Shown: positions 23,746 to 34,444 of the stretch, in pieces
How positions within the stretch are numbered: position 1 is the first letter of the stretch
Layout of the letters: the number at the start of each line of letters is the position of its first letter
Origin: Aselliscus stoliczkanus
Lineage: Eukaryota > Chordata > Mammalia > Chiroptera > Hipposideridae
Direction: 5' to 3'
NCBI GenBank assembly: GCA_033961575.1
Contig: CM066732.1
Coordinates: 66,254,687 to 66,318,686 of the forward strand
Length of the DNA: 64,000 nucleotides
Translations under genes and position numbers: made by a program
The notes under the pieces: generated by a model
What the model was told of the DNA's origin: nothing
The model's input: the letters and a program-made list of their open reading frames with translations, nothing else
Database searches by the model: none

Positions 23746-24495
23746 TTCAGTATAAGAGGGTTGGGTTTCAAGGAAGATACTATTTTTTCTTTGGGGAGAT
23801 TTGAATTCAGAAAGGAAGGGTAGTCATGAACAGACTGAGGCCTCCAGGAGTCCCACCAGAGGAAAACAATGCAGACATTTAATTGTTTGTACTAAAGATT
23901 TGTTCTCAGGGATAAGGGGGATGGGGACTTGATCTCAGAAATAAGACCAAATCACATTTCTGAGAAATGGGCTACACATTAAGCTGAACTAACAGCATAT
24001 TAGCTACTCCTGCTCTAAGCTTTACTCAGTTTTAGTTTACTAAAACCCAACACCAATTAATAAATTTGAATCATATTAACCGATAGCTAATGAAGTTAAA
24101 CCTGATCAGCATGACGGTTCACGTTTTTCCAGAAAAGTGCATCAAGATTACTGGCATATACCCTGTGAGAGATAAATGAGTGATATTCATAATAGATGAT
24201 ACCCACATTTCTAAGTGAGAGGTCCTAGAGCAGATATAGGTTGCCATTTGGAATTGCAAACGTAAGTTTTTTATTTTTTTCTTTATATCTGAATGTTAAA
24301 TTTTGTCTATATTGGCTCAATTGAGTGATGAGCCTATTAGTTCAAAATCCGTTTAAAGCATTTCAAGACTAGATGAGTTTTATTTGGGGGTGGGGAGAAG
24401 GTGAAGATTTCCATCACTGAAAATATAGGAGTAAAATGTTAGTACAGGAACAGTATTTCTTGAAGCCTTAATTTTTTTCAGAAACAAATTAATAT
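23746..24495. other. Stretch with no recognised repeat
   Basis: No gene or named repeat was recognised. Confidence 0.4.
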
Positions 24496-24505
24496 AAAAA
24501 GTTTT

Positions 24506-24654
24506 CTTTTAATTAAAGTTTATTGGGGTGACAATGGTTAGTAAAGTTACATAGGTTTCAGGTGTACAATTCTGTAATCCATCATCTGTATATTGCATTG
24601 TATGTTCACCACCCAGAGTCAGTTTTCCTTCTATCACCATACATTTGATTCTTT
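24506..24654 (-). mobile_element. L1 3' end, extreme 5' truncation
   Basis: On the minus strand this is the last ~150 bp of a younger L1 3' UTR, ending CACCCCAATAAACTTTAATT. It is flanked by the direct repeat AAAAAGTTTT (24496-24505 and 24655-24664), a probable target-site duplication. The same 3' end is seen on the plus strand at 55833-55983 and 62073-62394. Confidence 0.85.
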
Positions 24655-24664
24655 AAAAAGTTTT

Positions 24665-26215
24665 ATACATCTAAGAAAAAAGCACTGCTAAGGAAAACTT
24701 AAACAAGGTATGTATATTACATAATAATACAGCATCAATGCCACTTGTCTGATTTTAATAATTGTATTGTGGCTATGTATAAAAATATCCTTATTTTTAG
24801 GAAATACACACTGAATTATTAAGGGGTAAAGGCCATGATGTATGCAACTTATTTTCAAACAGCTCAGGAAATTGGGGGGTGGAGGAACAGAGAGAAAGAA
24901 TTAATAATAGAGCAAATATATTAAAATGCTAATGCTTCAGGAATCTGGCTGAAGGATACACTGGTATTTTTTGTACTATATTTATGGTACTGATATTATT
25001 TCAAAATAAAAAGTTAAAAGAAATACTATTCAACATTATGTTGACTTTATGGGAAAAGGTATGAAAATAGATGCAAGACTCAAAGAATGCAATATCAGTC
25101 ACCGTATTAATTATTTATGAATGTTTACTTTAGTGTAGGAACTTGTATACTATTTTCTAATATTCTTATGTCAGTATGCTATATGTGAGTTAAAGTTATT
25201 TTTGAAGCCTCATCAACTTTGTGTTTGAGTTTAATTGATTTTTTCCTGTTAATGATACCTACATTAGATGTCAGCAAAAGGGCTTGTTAATTTAACTGAG
25301 AGAAAATTAATAATATTCTCATATATTTTCCTCATTAAATTCACATTATTGGAGTAATGCTTGTTTTAAATGGGCATAATTATTAATAGGAAAAAATGTA
25401 CACATTAATTTTAAACCCTAATGGCTCTGGTACTTTTCACTTTTCTAGAAATACTTTGGGCACACTTGCATAAATTTCAGTTTTCATTTAGCCAAACTTA
25501 GTAACTATTTTATGGCCAACACAAGACACTGTAAAGCAAAGGTCATTGGAAGGAGATATTTTTTTTTTCTTAATTTCTGTGCTAGTGTGACATCATTATG
25601 TGACATACTGCTATTTGATGTTACCTCAACTAAAATACATCTTAACAATATAATGTCCTCAATGAAAATGGCTACCCACAGAATGACTTTCTCAGTATAG
25701 TTTTTTAAATCTGGAAAGCACTTCTATTTTTCTCTTCTACCCCTTCTTTTTCTCCTTTAAACCTGTACATAGTTACATGGGACCTATTTAACTTTTTTTT
25801 TTTTGTAAAGGAAATAAACTAATAGAAAATGAACCAAAATACTAAGTAGATGAATTATTTCATTCCTTTATTACCCATTTACACATTAGCACTTTTCAAT
25901 CTGCCTTCAGTCTCCCTTATTCCATTAAAACATTGTTTTAAGTCATGAAATAAAAAATCGTATTTTTTGTCCCCATTTATTTTGATCTCTCAAATTATTC
26001 AATATGAGCTCGGCTTGGACTTTCCATATAAAGAAGCTTGTTGGTATTTTGAAAAATCTCTATGCCTAGGTTTCTATCTGAAAGATAAGGATATATTACC
26101 CATCTTTTAGGCTTTTTGGAAGGAGTTAAATAAATAACGGATGCCAAACAAATAACAAAGGCACAAAACATGTTAAACTCTCAAAAAATTTAGTGTTATT
26201 AAAAAACAAAAAGAG
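24665..26215. other. AT-rich stretch, nothing recognised
   Basis: Short chance frames only. No named repeat was recognised. Confidence 0.45.
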
Positions 26216-26216
26216 A

Positions 26217-26640
26217 GGGCCGGCCGAGTGGCGCATTGGTTAAGAGCTGGCTTGGTAAGCCAGGGGCCCCGGTTTGGTCCCACATGTGAGGGCCACTGAC
26301 ACTGCCCTCTACAGCTAACAACAGCTCCACCTGGAGCTGGGCTGTGCGAGCCCCAGTGATGATGTAGGCTGCAGCCCCTGCTGCAGTGGGCTGCCATAGG
26401 CTACAGTGAGTGGCCGTCAGCCAGCGTGAGCTGGCAATAGCCGCTGTGAGTGACCATCCAGAGGCTGATGACAGATCTGCTTCATCCGGGAAGAGTACAA
26501 TGACGATACCAACATGGGCCAGTGAAGCAACGTCCTCCACAACTAGACTGAAGAACAAAAAGACAGCAACTTGTCTGTTCCCCTTCCCAGATTCCCCAAT
26601 GCTGTTCCCCTCCCCCAATTCCCCAATTAAAAAAAAAAAA
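26217..26640 (+). mobile_element. Long tRNA-derived SINE (~420 bp)
   Basis: It starts GGGCCGGCCGAGTGGCGCAT. The tRNA-like head has an A-box-like 'gtggcgcattggttaagagc' and a B-box-like 'ggtttggtccca' and runs to 'gacactgccctc'. An unusual GC-rich middle follows (26310-26480) with repeated 'gtgag...ggc' units, then 'ctccacaactagactgaag', 'ctgttcccc...ccccaattaaa' and a poly(A). The overlapping frames on both strands here are by-products of this GC-rich body. The copy at 54468 has the same structure. Confidence 0.85.
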
Positions 26641-27568
26641 GGCCATTTGACTCCCATGCTATCCAAGTGCCATATCCTCAGTCTTTTATTTTCTGATGCA
26701 TTTCATATAGAATCCTTTGCTGCCTTACACTTGAAATCAGTCATATAGGAAAAAACAAAAGTTATGTGAAACATACATAGCTAAATGTTCTTACTCCTTT
26801 GTGGGAACAAAAATTCCTTTAAGTATTTTCACCTCCCTCCCATCTATCGCATTCCACACAATACCCCTAACTAATAGGCAGATAGGTCTGAACATGGATC
26901 TATTTTTTTGGCCTAAAATTCTGCCTCTCACTCAATTCTTACCATATTATCAGAGAAAACAGTCTAAAAAGCCCATGTTGTTCCCTCTTCCAGAAACTTA
27001 CACTGCCCCTTAAGTGTTATTTAATTAGTGCTTTAAAGACAATATTCATAACTCTGGCCCCAATTGAAACATCCACTGCATTCCTATAATATTGAGTTTG
27101 TTTTCATTCTTCCCGATGAGGCCTTAAACTTGTTGCACAACTTTAAACATCATATCCTTTGATGGATTATTTTATTGTTCAGGGTACAACTCATTCATTC
27201 CTACCAAAAGGAAGAAGAAAAAAAATAGTTCATATGTAAAGAAAATAATTGCAAACATTATCCAAACAACAAACAAATGCCAATGACAGTAAAAAAGATA
27301 CAGGGAAACACTAACAAAGTTTATGTATATTTGAGAAAGGAGCAGAACAGAAACTTCACACTTAAATGGGCTCAGAGGTCACCTTCAAATTAAGCTGACA
27401 TATTAAATTTTAATTTGCAAAGCAGGGAACAGAGCAAAACATTCAACACTGGTTCTTTAGGTTATATTTTCTTTAAATAATCTGAGTTTTTCAAAGTCAA
27501 TCACATGAACTAATTTATAGCATTTATTTACCCTTTGTTTCCATGAACCCTGGTACCTGGTTATTTAT
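26641..27568. other. Stretch with no recognised repeat
   Basis: No gene or named repeat was recognised. The 26801-27013 frame has no domain. Confidence 0.4.
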
Positions 27569-27583
27569 TACTCAATATTTTTT

Positions 27584-27685
27584 TTTTTTTTGAGGGCAGT
27601 GTCACTGGCCCTCACATGTGGGACCCGAACCGGGGCCGCTGGCATCCCAAGCCAGCGCTTAACCACCGCGCCACTGGGCCGGCCC
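27584..27685 (-). mobile_element. Short head-only SINE
   Basis: The minus strand reads GGGCCGGCCCAGTGGCGCGG, then the tRNA-like head with B-box-like 'ggttcgggtccc', and stops at 'gacactgccctc' directly followed by poly(A). It lacks the long body of the 26217 element. Target duplication 'tactcaatattttt' at 27569-27582 and 27686-27699 is essentially perfect, so it is a complete and fairly young insertion. Confidence 0.9.
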
Positions 27686-27700
27686 TACTCAATATTTTTA

Positions 27701-28079
27701 TAAGGTAGCATGTTTCCTTCTAAACATCAATGTATAATATTAAAAATAATTGTCAAACCAGAGGCAGCACCTCTTAAATTTCCTCCAGCAGCTGACAAAA
27801 ATGTGTGTTCACTAGCAATTTAACAAGGCTAACACCTGGCATATAGAGTCTTGCACTTGAAATAACACAGAAAGCTATCTTTATTGACAAGATTTTCACA
27901 GAATTACACAGAAAATAAGCCTGAAGAAATCATGAGTGTACACAACTGGATGACTAAAATTTACTTTTAGACATGTCTGTGATATAGTATCAGACTCATT
28001 AATGTGGACTAATAGGGAACAATAGCATATCATACTAGATAACTCCTAGGGATAGGAGGACATTGAAGAGGGTTTGTTG
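27701..28079. other. Stretch with no recognised repeat
   Basis: No gene or named repeat was recognised. Confidence 0.4.
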
Positions 28080-28345
28080 GATAAGCACTGCAATGAGATA
28101 TAGAGTCAAACACAAGGTATATAGCATATTAATATTAGATAAAGCTTAAAACTGGCTTCCAATTGATCCTCTCTATTAGTTTAAGATCTTGAGCAAATTA
28201 ACTAATCACCCTACATTCAACTGTAAAATTGAGATGATAGTGCCCCACCCCAGCATTGCTGTGAGAGTTATCTAAAAATTGTACAAAGCATTTAGCACAA
28301 TATTTGACACAAAAAGTACAATAAACATTAACTTTAATTATTATG
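28080..28345 (+). mobile_element. MIR SINE
   Basis: The MIR 3' part is clear: 'gatcttgagcaaattaacta', 'aactgtaaaattgagatgat', 'gctgtgagagttatctaaaa', 'caaagcatttagcacaatat', 'aataaacattaactttaatt'. The tRNA-like 5' part (28080-28150) is much weaker. Confidence 0.85.
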
Positions 28346-28504
28346 GCTTTTTTCCCCCTGCCATTATCACTATGATCCTAAACCTGGGACCTAATTGTCT
28401 ATAACCTTGGAATCTTCTTTTTCAATATTCTCATATATTCTTCTCTTCAGTAAATTGACTCTATTCCTTTCCATCTGTTCTCCAAATGTCCCAACCAAAC
28501 ATAT

Positions 28505-28560
28505 AACACACACACACACCCCCCACACACACACACATACGTGCACACACAAACACACAT
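28505..28560 (+). repeat. (CA)n imperfect microsatellite
   Basis: CA repeats are interrupted by a CCCCCC run and by CATACGTG. Confidence 0.9.
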
Positions 28561-28890
28561 TTCATGCATATCATGACACACAATTGAGTTGGAATTGACA
28601 AATCTACTTTCAAATTCTGTCAACTACACATCTTGGAAGCATCTCAGGAGATCATAGAGCTTATATTAGATATGATTTTCAAGATATATATGATATTGAG
28701 TCCCTTAAATTCTTAATACTGAGAAGTCAAGAATGTCTTCCAACTTAGTAAGTTTTATTTTAATGTTGTCAAAAATATATTATTAGTTTGAAAAACTAAA
28801 ATTCTAATAAGCAATAGCCCTTCTGCTTCCAGTATGGCAGAGTTTGGCCCTTTGGAAACCCTGCTGCAGATAACACCTGTAACTCAGGAG
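28561..28890. other. Stretch with no recognised repeat
   Basis: No gene or named repeat was recognised. Confidence 0.4.
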
Positions 28891-28999
28891 AAAAGGGAAA
28901 GGAAAGGAAAGGAAAGGAAAGGAAAGGAAAGGAAAGGAAAGGAAAGGAAAGGAAAGGAAAGGAAAGGAAAGGAAAGGAAAGGAAAGGAAAGGAAAAAGG
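28891..28999 (+). repeat. (GGAAA)n pentanucleotide repeat
   Basis: About 20 nearly perfect GGAAA units. Because the unit is 5 bp, all frames stay open and produce a long K/E/R frame on one strand and F/L/S/P frames on the other; these are artefacts. Confidence 0.95.
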
Positions 29000-29161
29000 A
29001 AGAACAACAACAATAAAGGTCTCTGGAGAGTGAACAAATCAAGGCAGATTTTGGAGAGTGGTCCCACACTTGGAAGAAAGGCTCAGCAAAGTTTGAATTT
29101 CCAATATTTTGAGGGTTGGCCAAAATACCACTAAAAACAAGTACTAGAACTAAGAAATGAA

Positions 29162-29646
29162 TGTAACTGTGAAGGTGAATTTTATGTGTCAAATTGGCTC
29201 GATTATGGGGTGCCTAGATGCTCCACTAAAGATGCTTTCTGGGTGTGTCTGTGAGGATATTTCTAGATGGGATCACATTTGCATCTATAGATTGGGGAAA
29301 ACAGAGTGCCCTCCCAGGGTTGGTGGGCATCACCTGATCTATTGAGGGTCGGAACAGAACAAAAAGATGGAAGATGGGGAGTTAATTCTCTCTGCCTGAC
29401 TACTTGAGCTGCGACATCAGTCTTCTGTCTTTGGGCTGGGACTTATACCATTTGTGTTCCTGGTTCTCAGGTCTTTATACTTGGATTAGAACTACACCAC
29501 CAGCTTTCTGATCTCCAACTATCAGATGACAGATTGTGGAACTTCTCAGTTCCATACCATTGATCCAATTTTTTATAATAAAACTATATATGGATATATG
29601 CCCTACTATATCTGTTTCTCTGGGGAACTTTGACTAATAGAGTAAC
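29162..29646 (+). mobile_element. LTR-like eutherian repeat
   Basis: It starts TGTAACTGTGAAGGTGAATT and ends ...AGTAACA, with known repeat phrases 'ttttatgtgtcaaattggct', 'ctgggtgtgtctgtgaggat', 'ctgcctgactacttgagctg', 'gatccaattttttataataa' and 'tgtttctctggggaactttg'. TG...CA ends, an AATAAA-like signal near 29577 and a length of ~485 bp suggest an old LTR, perhaps of the ERVL class. I recognise the repeat but not its exact family. Confidence 0.65.
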
Positions 29647-29741
29647 ATTGCATGTCACTTGTACTTTATATAAGAACAACAGCAAATAACTAGTAAATAA
29701 GATATAAAAACTCCATTTTCAGTCATGTAAAAAAACCCTAA

Positions 29742-29895
29742 GGGCCAGCCGAGTGCCTCAGTTGGTTAAGAGCTTGCTCAAGAGTGCGAGCTGAGCTCTG
29801 AGCAACAGCAGTTCGATGCCCAGCCCAAGCTGAGCTGCAAACAGGTGGCAGGATGGCTCAGCTAAAAAAAAAAAACAAAAAAAAAAAAACAAAGA
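29742..29895 (+). mobile_element. tRNA-derived SINE, second family
   Basis: It starts GGGCCAGCCGAGTGCCTCAG with the A-box-like 'cctcagttggttaagagc' and B-box-like 'gcagttcgatgcc'. A distinctive body follows ('gctgagctgcaaacaggtgg', 'caggatggctcagct'), then A-rich poly(A) with C interruptions. The same family is present at 30702-30873 (minus) and 48847-48990. The head relates to the GGCCGGCC SINEs; the body does not. Confidence 0.85.
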
Positions 29896-31531
29896 AAAAC
29901 ATTAAAATTTAGAAAAAGATTTATAAGGCATCTACACTAAAATCTAGAAAACATTGCTGAAATAAAATAATGACCTAAATAGATGAAAAGAGATATTATG
30001 TTCATTAGGCAGAAAGCTCAATATTATTTAAATAGTACTTCTTTCCTAACAGGTCTATAGATTATAAACAATCTCCCCTAAAATTCCAACAAGCTTTCTG
30101 GAAGAAATGATAAGCTTATTATACCATTTATACTGAGATGAAAAAGATCCAGAAAAGCCAAAGCAATTTCATCAAAGAAAATGAAGTTTGATGACTTACC
30201 CTAACTAATTATTTAAAAAGCATAATATAAAGCTACAATAATCACAGCCGTTTGGTATTAGCATAATGAAGGACATATGGCACAATTGAACAACATTGAA
30301 TACAGAAATAGTCATTCTATATATAGTCAAAATACTTTCAACCAAGATTTCAAGGCAAGCTTTTTTCAGGATATTATTTGAAGAAATTTTGATGGAGCAA
30401 CTAGATATCTGTATGAAAAGAAAATCAACCCTCACTTCACAACATATACAAACTTGACACAAGAAAGAGAATAAACTTAAATGTAAACATTAAAACTATA
30501 AAACTTTCAGAAGAAAACTGAAGAGAACTCTTCATAGCCTTGGAGTCGGGAAAGATTTATTTGATAAGAGCCATAAAATAAAATATTGAAAAATTGGCCT
30601 TTATTAAAATGTGAAGGATTTCTCTTAAAAAGACATCGTTAAAAAAATGAAAAGAAAGGCACAGAATGGGAGAAAATATTCATATCTTACAAAGGACTTT
30701 TGTTTTTCTGGTGGTTTTGTTTGTTTGTTCGTTTTGTTTTTAGCTGAGCCATCCTGCTACCTGTTGGCAGCTCAACGGCAACTCAGCTTGAGCTGGCCTT
30801 GAACTGCTGTTGCTCAGAGCTCAGCTTGCACTCTTGAGCTAGCTCTTAACCAACTGAGCCACTCGGCCGGCCCTTTACAAAACACTTTTATCCATAATTT
30901 ATAAAACTTTTATAATGGGAAAAGGATTTTAATAGCAAACCCTATTCAAAAGAGAAGATATATGAATAGCAATTAAGCAAATGAAGAGATGTTCACATAA
31001 TTAGTCATCAGGGAAATGCAAATTTAAACCATAACATGATACCATTCTATAGACAATAGAATGACTAAAATTAAGAAGCACAGAAACACCACATGTTGAC
31101 AAAGATGTGGAATAATTGGATCTCTCATATCTCTATAAAATGGAGAAGTTTGGCACCTTTAAAAAAATGTTAACTATGCACCTTCCATAGGACCTGGTCC
31201 ATTACACTCCTGATTATTTGCCCCAAATAGATAAAATTATATGTCTATATCAAGATGTGGACACAGGTGTCCATAATATAAAAAACCTAGCAATAATCCA
31301 AATGTCAATAAGTAAACAAAATATTGAATATTTGTGAAAAGGAACACATGACTGATAAATTCATCAACATAGTTGAATCTCAGAATTATGCCAAGTGACA
31401 GAAGCCAAACACAAAAATATATACTCATTTACAGAAAATGTTTATAAAGTCCAAACTAGTGTATAGGAATAAATAGCAAATCAGGGTTTCCTGGGGTCAG
31501 GGACAGGGGACAAATGGACTGCAAAGTAGTT
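29896..31531 (+). mobile_element. Old L1M fragment, ORF2 3' half
   Basis: This is plus-strand old L1. It shows the familiar ORF2 order: 'gctacaataatcacagccgt', 'gtattagcataatgaaggac', 'catagccttggagtcgggaa', 'gaaatgcaaatttaaaccat', 'acaaagatgtggaataattg', 'aatgtcaataagtaaacaaa', 'gccaagtgacagaagccaaa', and a 3' piece near 31440-31510. Frames are broken throughout. A SINE splits it at 30702-30873, and an LTR or its deletion ends it near 31531. Confidence 0.8.
30702..30873 (-). mobile_element. tRNA-derived SINE, second family
   Basis: The minus strand reads GGGCCGGCCGAGTGGCTCAG with an intact A-box-like region and the family body 'gagctgccaacaggtagcag' followed by an A-rich, C-interrupted tail. 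The target duplication TTACAAAGGACTTTT (30687-30701) versus TTACAAAACACTTTT (30875-30889) shows that it inserted into the old L1. Confidence 0.9.
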
Positions 31532-32050
31532 TGTGGCAATGAGCCTCCAAGATGGCTAATGAGAATTCCTACTTCAGGTACTCGCAGTCTTGTGGAATCT
31601 CCTCCCACAATTACCTGGGTTGGTCTGTATGCCCAATAGAACGTGGCCAAATGATGGTGTGTCATTTCCCAGATTGGAATATGAAAGACAACGACTTCTG
31701 TCTTGGCCTTTCTGGGTCTCTCTCTTAGATCACTCACTCTAGAGATAGTCAACTGCCACATCATAAAGATATTCAGGCAACCTATGGAGAGGCCCACATG
31801 GCAAGGATCTGAACACATTTACCAACAGCCATGTGGGTGAGCCAACTTGAGCATAGTTCACCCAACAACAGTGCATGCTTAGATGACTGCCATCAGGGCC
31901 ACATTTTGATAGCAACTTCCTAAGAGATTCTGGAACACTACCATCCAGCTGATGTGTTCTTACATTCCTAACCCAAAGGGTATGTGAGATAAATATTTGT
32001 TGTTTAAAGCCACCAAGTTTTGGGATCACAGCAACAAAGAGCCAATACAG
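31532..32050 (+). mobile_element. MaLR-class solo LTR (MLT1-like)
   Basis: It starts TGTGGCAATGAGCCTCCAAG and ends with 'tgagataaatatttgttgtt', 'taaagccaccaagttttggg' and 'gagccaatacag', the typical 3' end of mammalian MaLR LTRs. The minus-strand frames of 108 and 120 codons that cover it are incidental. The 5' portion is diverged. No internal region was seen. Confidence 0.7.
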
Positions 32051-33202
32051 ATTTTGGTAACACAATTGGTTGTGTTACCATAATCAACTCTTAAAATGTG
32101 AAAATTGTTTTGGAACATGGCAAGTGGACATTGAGGATAATATTAACAAACACTTAAAGAGCCTTAAACACATTATTTATAAAATTTGGACTTTGAGGAG
32201 TCTATCAGTGAGGACTTCAAGGAAAGTGAGGAAAATCTTATTAGAGACTAGATGAGGAGAATGTATAGTGGCAGAAGTTTAGAAAGACTGTTACCTATAG
32301 TAATGTAGAAGACAGAAAATGTACCTAATTAACCAGATGATCTAGTTGACTATGGTTATAAATCTACTAAAATCTAAATCTTGTCCCTTCATTGATCTTT
32401 TACCTATATATTAATTTGAATTTATAGACCCCCTGAAATGTTTTGGGAATTCCCTGGGTTCCTTCCTCTCCTGATAAAACAATTGCTTCACTGAAAACAC
32501 ACTTTATTTTATTTGATTTTTTAAGTCATGATAGAGACGTTATAGAAAACCCATTGGAAGGTTTCAAAATCCTAGTGCTTAAATATTAAATAAATATCCC
32601 ATAGAAAATATACTAAATTGATGTATCAAAAAAAAAAACCCTCAATTAGTTTAGGTATGATTTATTGAAAGGGAGAGGGAACTGGGGGCAAACAAAGGCA
32701 TTAAGTTTATTACTATATTTTTTAGATGTATAAAGAAGAATCATGTAAGAAACCCTGAATAATAAAACAGAGTTGGAATTTAGTGAAAAGGGAAAGAAAA
32801 AAAAAAGGAAACTAAATTAATTCTCATCCTGAACTCATTTATTTCAAATTTAAAAACTAAATTAATTAATTTTAAAAACTTTTAAACTCTAATATTGTCA
32901 TGTTTATTTTGGTTCCCAGTGACTCGAATATTAGGTTATTAACCTTACTTAGAAAAACAAATGTTATACAATCATATTCTGGAACTAATACGTCACAGTG
33001 ATTTAAGGAAAAGTAAATCTTTTCATGACATAGATCATATAGAATTTGAATGGGATAATATTCATGTAAGTTTGTATCATTTGATTTCTAACTATGCAGA
33101 AATGAAAGGTCACAGAGGTTGAACCTGCAAATAACTATGTAACCATATTACACAGTAATCATTTCAGGAAAGGAAAGGGTCAAGTCTTTATCAATTAAAA
33201 TA
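32051..33202. other. AT-rich stretch, nothing recognised
   Basis: No gene or named repeat was recognised. Confidence 0.45.
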
Positions 33203-33206
33203 TACT

Positions 33207-33488
33207 TGGTGGTTTCTAATCCTCTCACCTTCTCCCTCATCCGTACCCCTCCTCCCAACTAGCAACCTCAGTTTTTCCTCTATATCTCTGAGACTGTTTC
33301 TGTTTACTTTGCTCGTTCATTCAGTCTTTCAGATTCCACATATAAGTGAGATCATATGGTATTTGTCTTTCTCTGTCTGACTTATTTCACTTAGCATAAT
33401 GTTCTCTAGATCCATCCATATGGTTGCCTGACCACTGCAGTGTGCACCTGAAGCTGAAGCTGAATAATAATGAATGTCAACTACAATT

Positions 33489-33547
<59 letters not shown>

Positions 33548-33735
33548 ATATATATATACACACACACACATATATATAGTGACAGGGTGTGCTATACAGC
33601 ATAAGGAATAGAGTCAATGGTATTGTAACAACTATATACAATGTCAGAGGGGTAATAGATTGGGTGAGGGTGTTATCACTTTGGGAGGGCTGTAAATGTC
33701 TGTTACATTGCTTTGTACACCTGAAACTAAGAAAA

Positions 33736-33778
<43 letters not shown>

Positions 33779-33779
33779 A
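33207..33779 (+). mobile_element. L1 3' end with 5' inversion (twin priming)
   Basis: 33207-33422 is the reverse complement of the end of ORF2 and start of 3' UTR of the younger L1 family (compare 60005-60200: 'accatatgatctcactcata', 'tgaacgagcaaagtaaacag'). From about 33423 the same family continues in plus orientation to the end ('gtacacctgaaactaa', compare 60570-60590), followed by an (AAAT)n tail. About 150 bp of the source lie between the two arms and are missing. An inverted 5' arm with a normal 3' arm is the signature of twin-primed reverse transcription. A (TA)n array sits within the sense arm. Confidence 0.85.
33490..33577 (+). repeat. (TA)n microsatellite inside L1 3' UTR
   Basis: About 26 TA units (33490-33542), then TATATATA and a short (CA)n. 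It aligns with the short 'gaatatatagatag' of the intact L1 3' UTR at 60414-60427, from which it probably expanded. Confidence 0.9.
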
Positions 33780-33780
33780 A
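33730..33780 (+). repeat. (AAAT)n L1 tail
   Basis: About 12 AAAT units in place of a plain poly(A), at the 3' end of the inverted L1. Confidence 0.9.
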
Positions 33781-33806
33781 TGAGCAGTTTAACAAATATA
33801 TATGTA

Positions 33807-33822
33807 TAGAGATAGATAGATT

Positions 33823-33870
<48 letters not shown>
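33807..33870 (+). repeat. (GATA)n microsatellite
   Basis: About 15 GATA units with one GATT interruption, 27 bp beyond the L1 tail. Confidence 0.9.
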
Positions 33871-33872
<2 letters not shown>

Positions 33873-34205
33873 CATTTGAACTTATAGTAGCATTAAGAGT
33901 TAAGACCATTCATGGATATTGTGGAAGGAGAAATACCTGTCATTGTACTTGTCATGCACTTTATGTTTATTAAAGAAAACATATTCAAAATTACAGAGGT
34001 CTGATATTCAGCAAACTGAGACTTCTTATCAAAGCAGATTTAGAGATGATTTCACACAGATAAACATATGTTTACCACTCTTCTTCCAGTATTCTTAAAG
34101 TAAGAATGGCTGTATGTGGCTACTCCTCTGCATAAATTCCCTTTGTTTGCACTCTCAAATAACATCCTTGGAATTCTGCTCTCAAGCAAATAGTCTTGTT
34201 GAGTA
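33871..34205. other. Stretch with no recognised repeat
   Basis: No gene or named repeat was recognised. Confidence 0.4.
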
Positions 34206-34444
34206 GGATTTCTCAACCTTGATTAATCAGGCATTTGGGGACAATTAATTCTTGATTTTGAAGGGCTTCCCTGGGCAATATAGAAGATTTCACAGCATCC
34301 CTGGCCTCTATCCACTAGACACCAGTAGTACCCTGCCTTCCCACCACCTCCCTAGTTATTACAATCCAAAATAGCTCCAGGCTTTGCCTGATGACCCCTG
34401 GAGTGCAAATTCATCCTCCATCCTCACTTGAGAACCATTGCTCT
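34206..34444 (-). mobile_element. MER20 (hAT-Charlie DNA transposon)
   Basis: The plus strand reads 'tttctcaaccttgattaatc', 'catttggggacaattaattc', 'acagcatccctggcctctat', 'ccactagacaccagtagtac' and ends 'acttgagaaccattgctctg', the antisense order of MER20. The near-inverted ends TCTCAACC/CTTGAGAACC are visible. The length is about that of a complete MER20. Nonautonomous. Confidence 0.85.

Noticed and set aside
26217..26300. Possible functional tRNA gene
   Set aside because: The A- and B-box-like parts belong to a SINE head. No cloverleaf with a paired acceptor stem and anticodon loop can be drawn, and similar heads recur at several sites.
26199..26666. 155-codon minus frame and overlapping 112-codon plus frame
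   Set aside because: Both lie inside the GC-rich body of the long SINE, which is noncoding. The frame at 54581-54856 is the equivalent in the other copy.
28804..29067. FLSFP-repeat and KGKER-repeat frames
   Set aside because: A 5-bp unit keeps all frames open in the GGAAA array, so these are repeat artefacts.
31456..32065. Minus frames of 108 and 120 codons
   Set aside because: They lie antisense to an MLT1-like LTR and show no domain.
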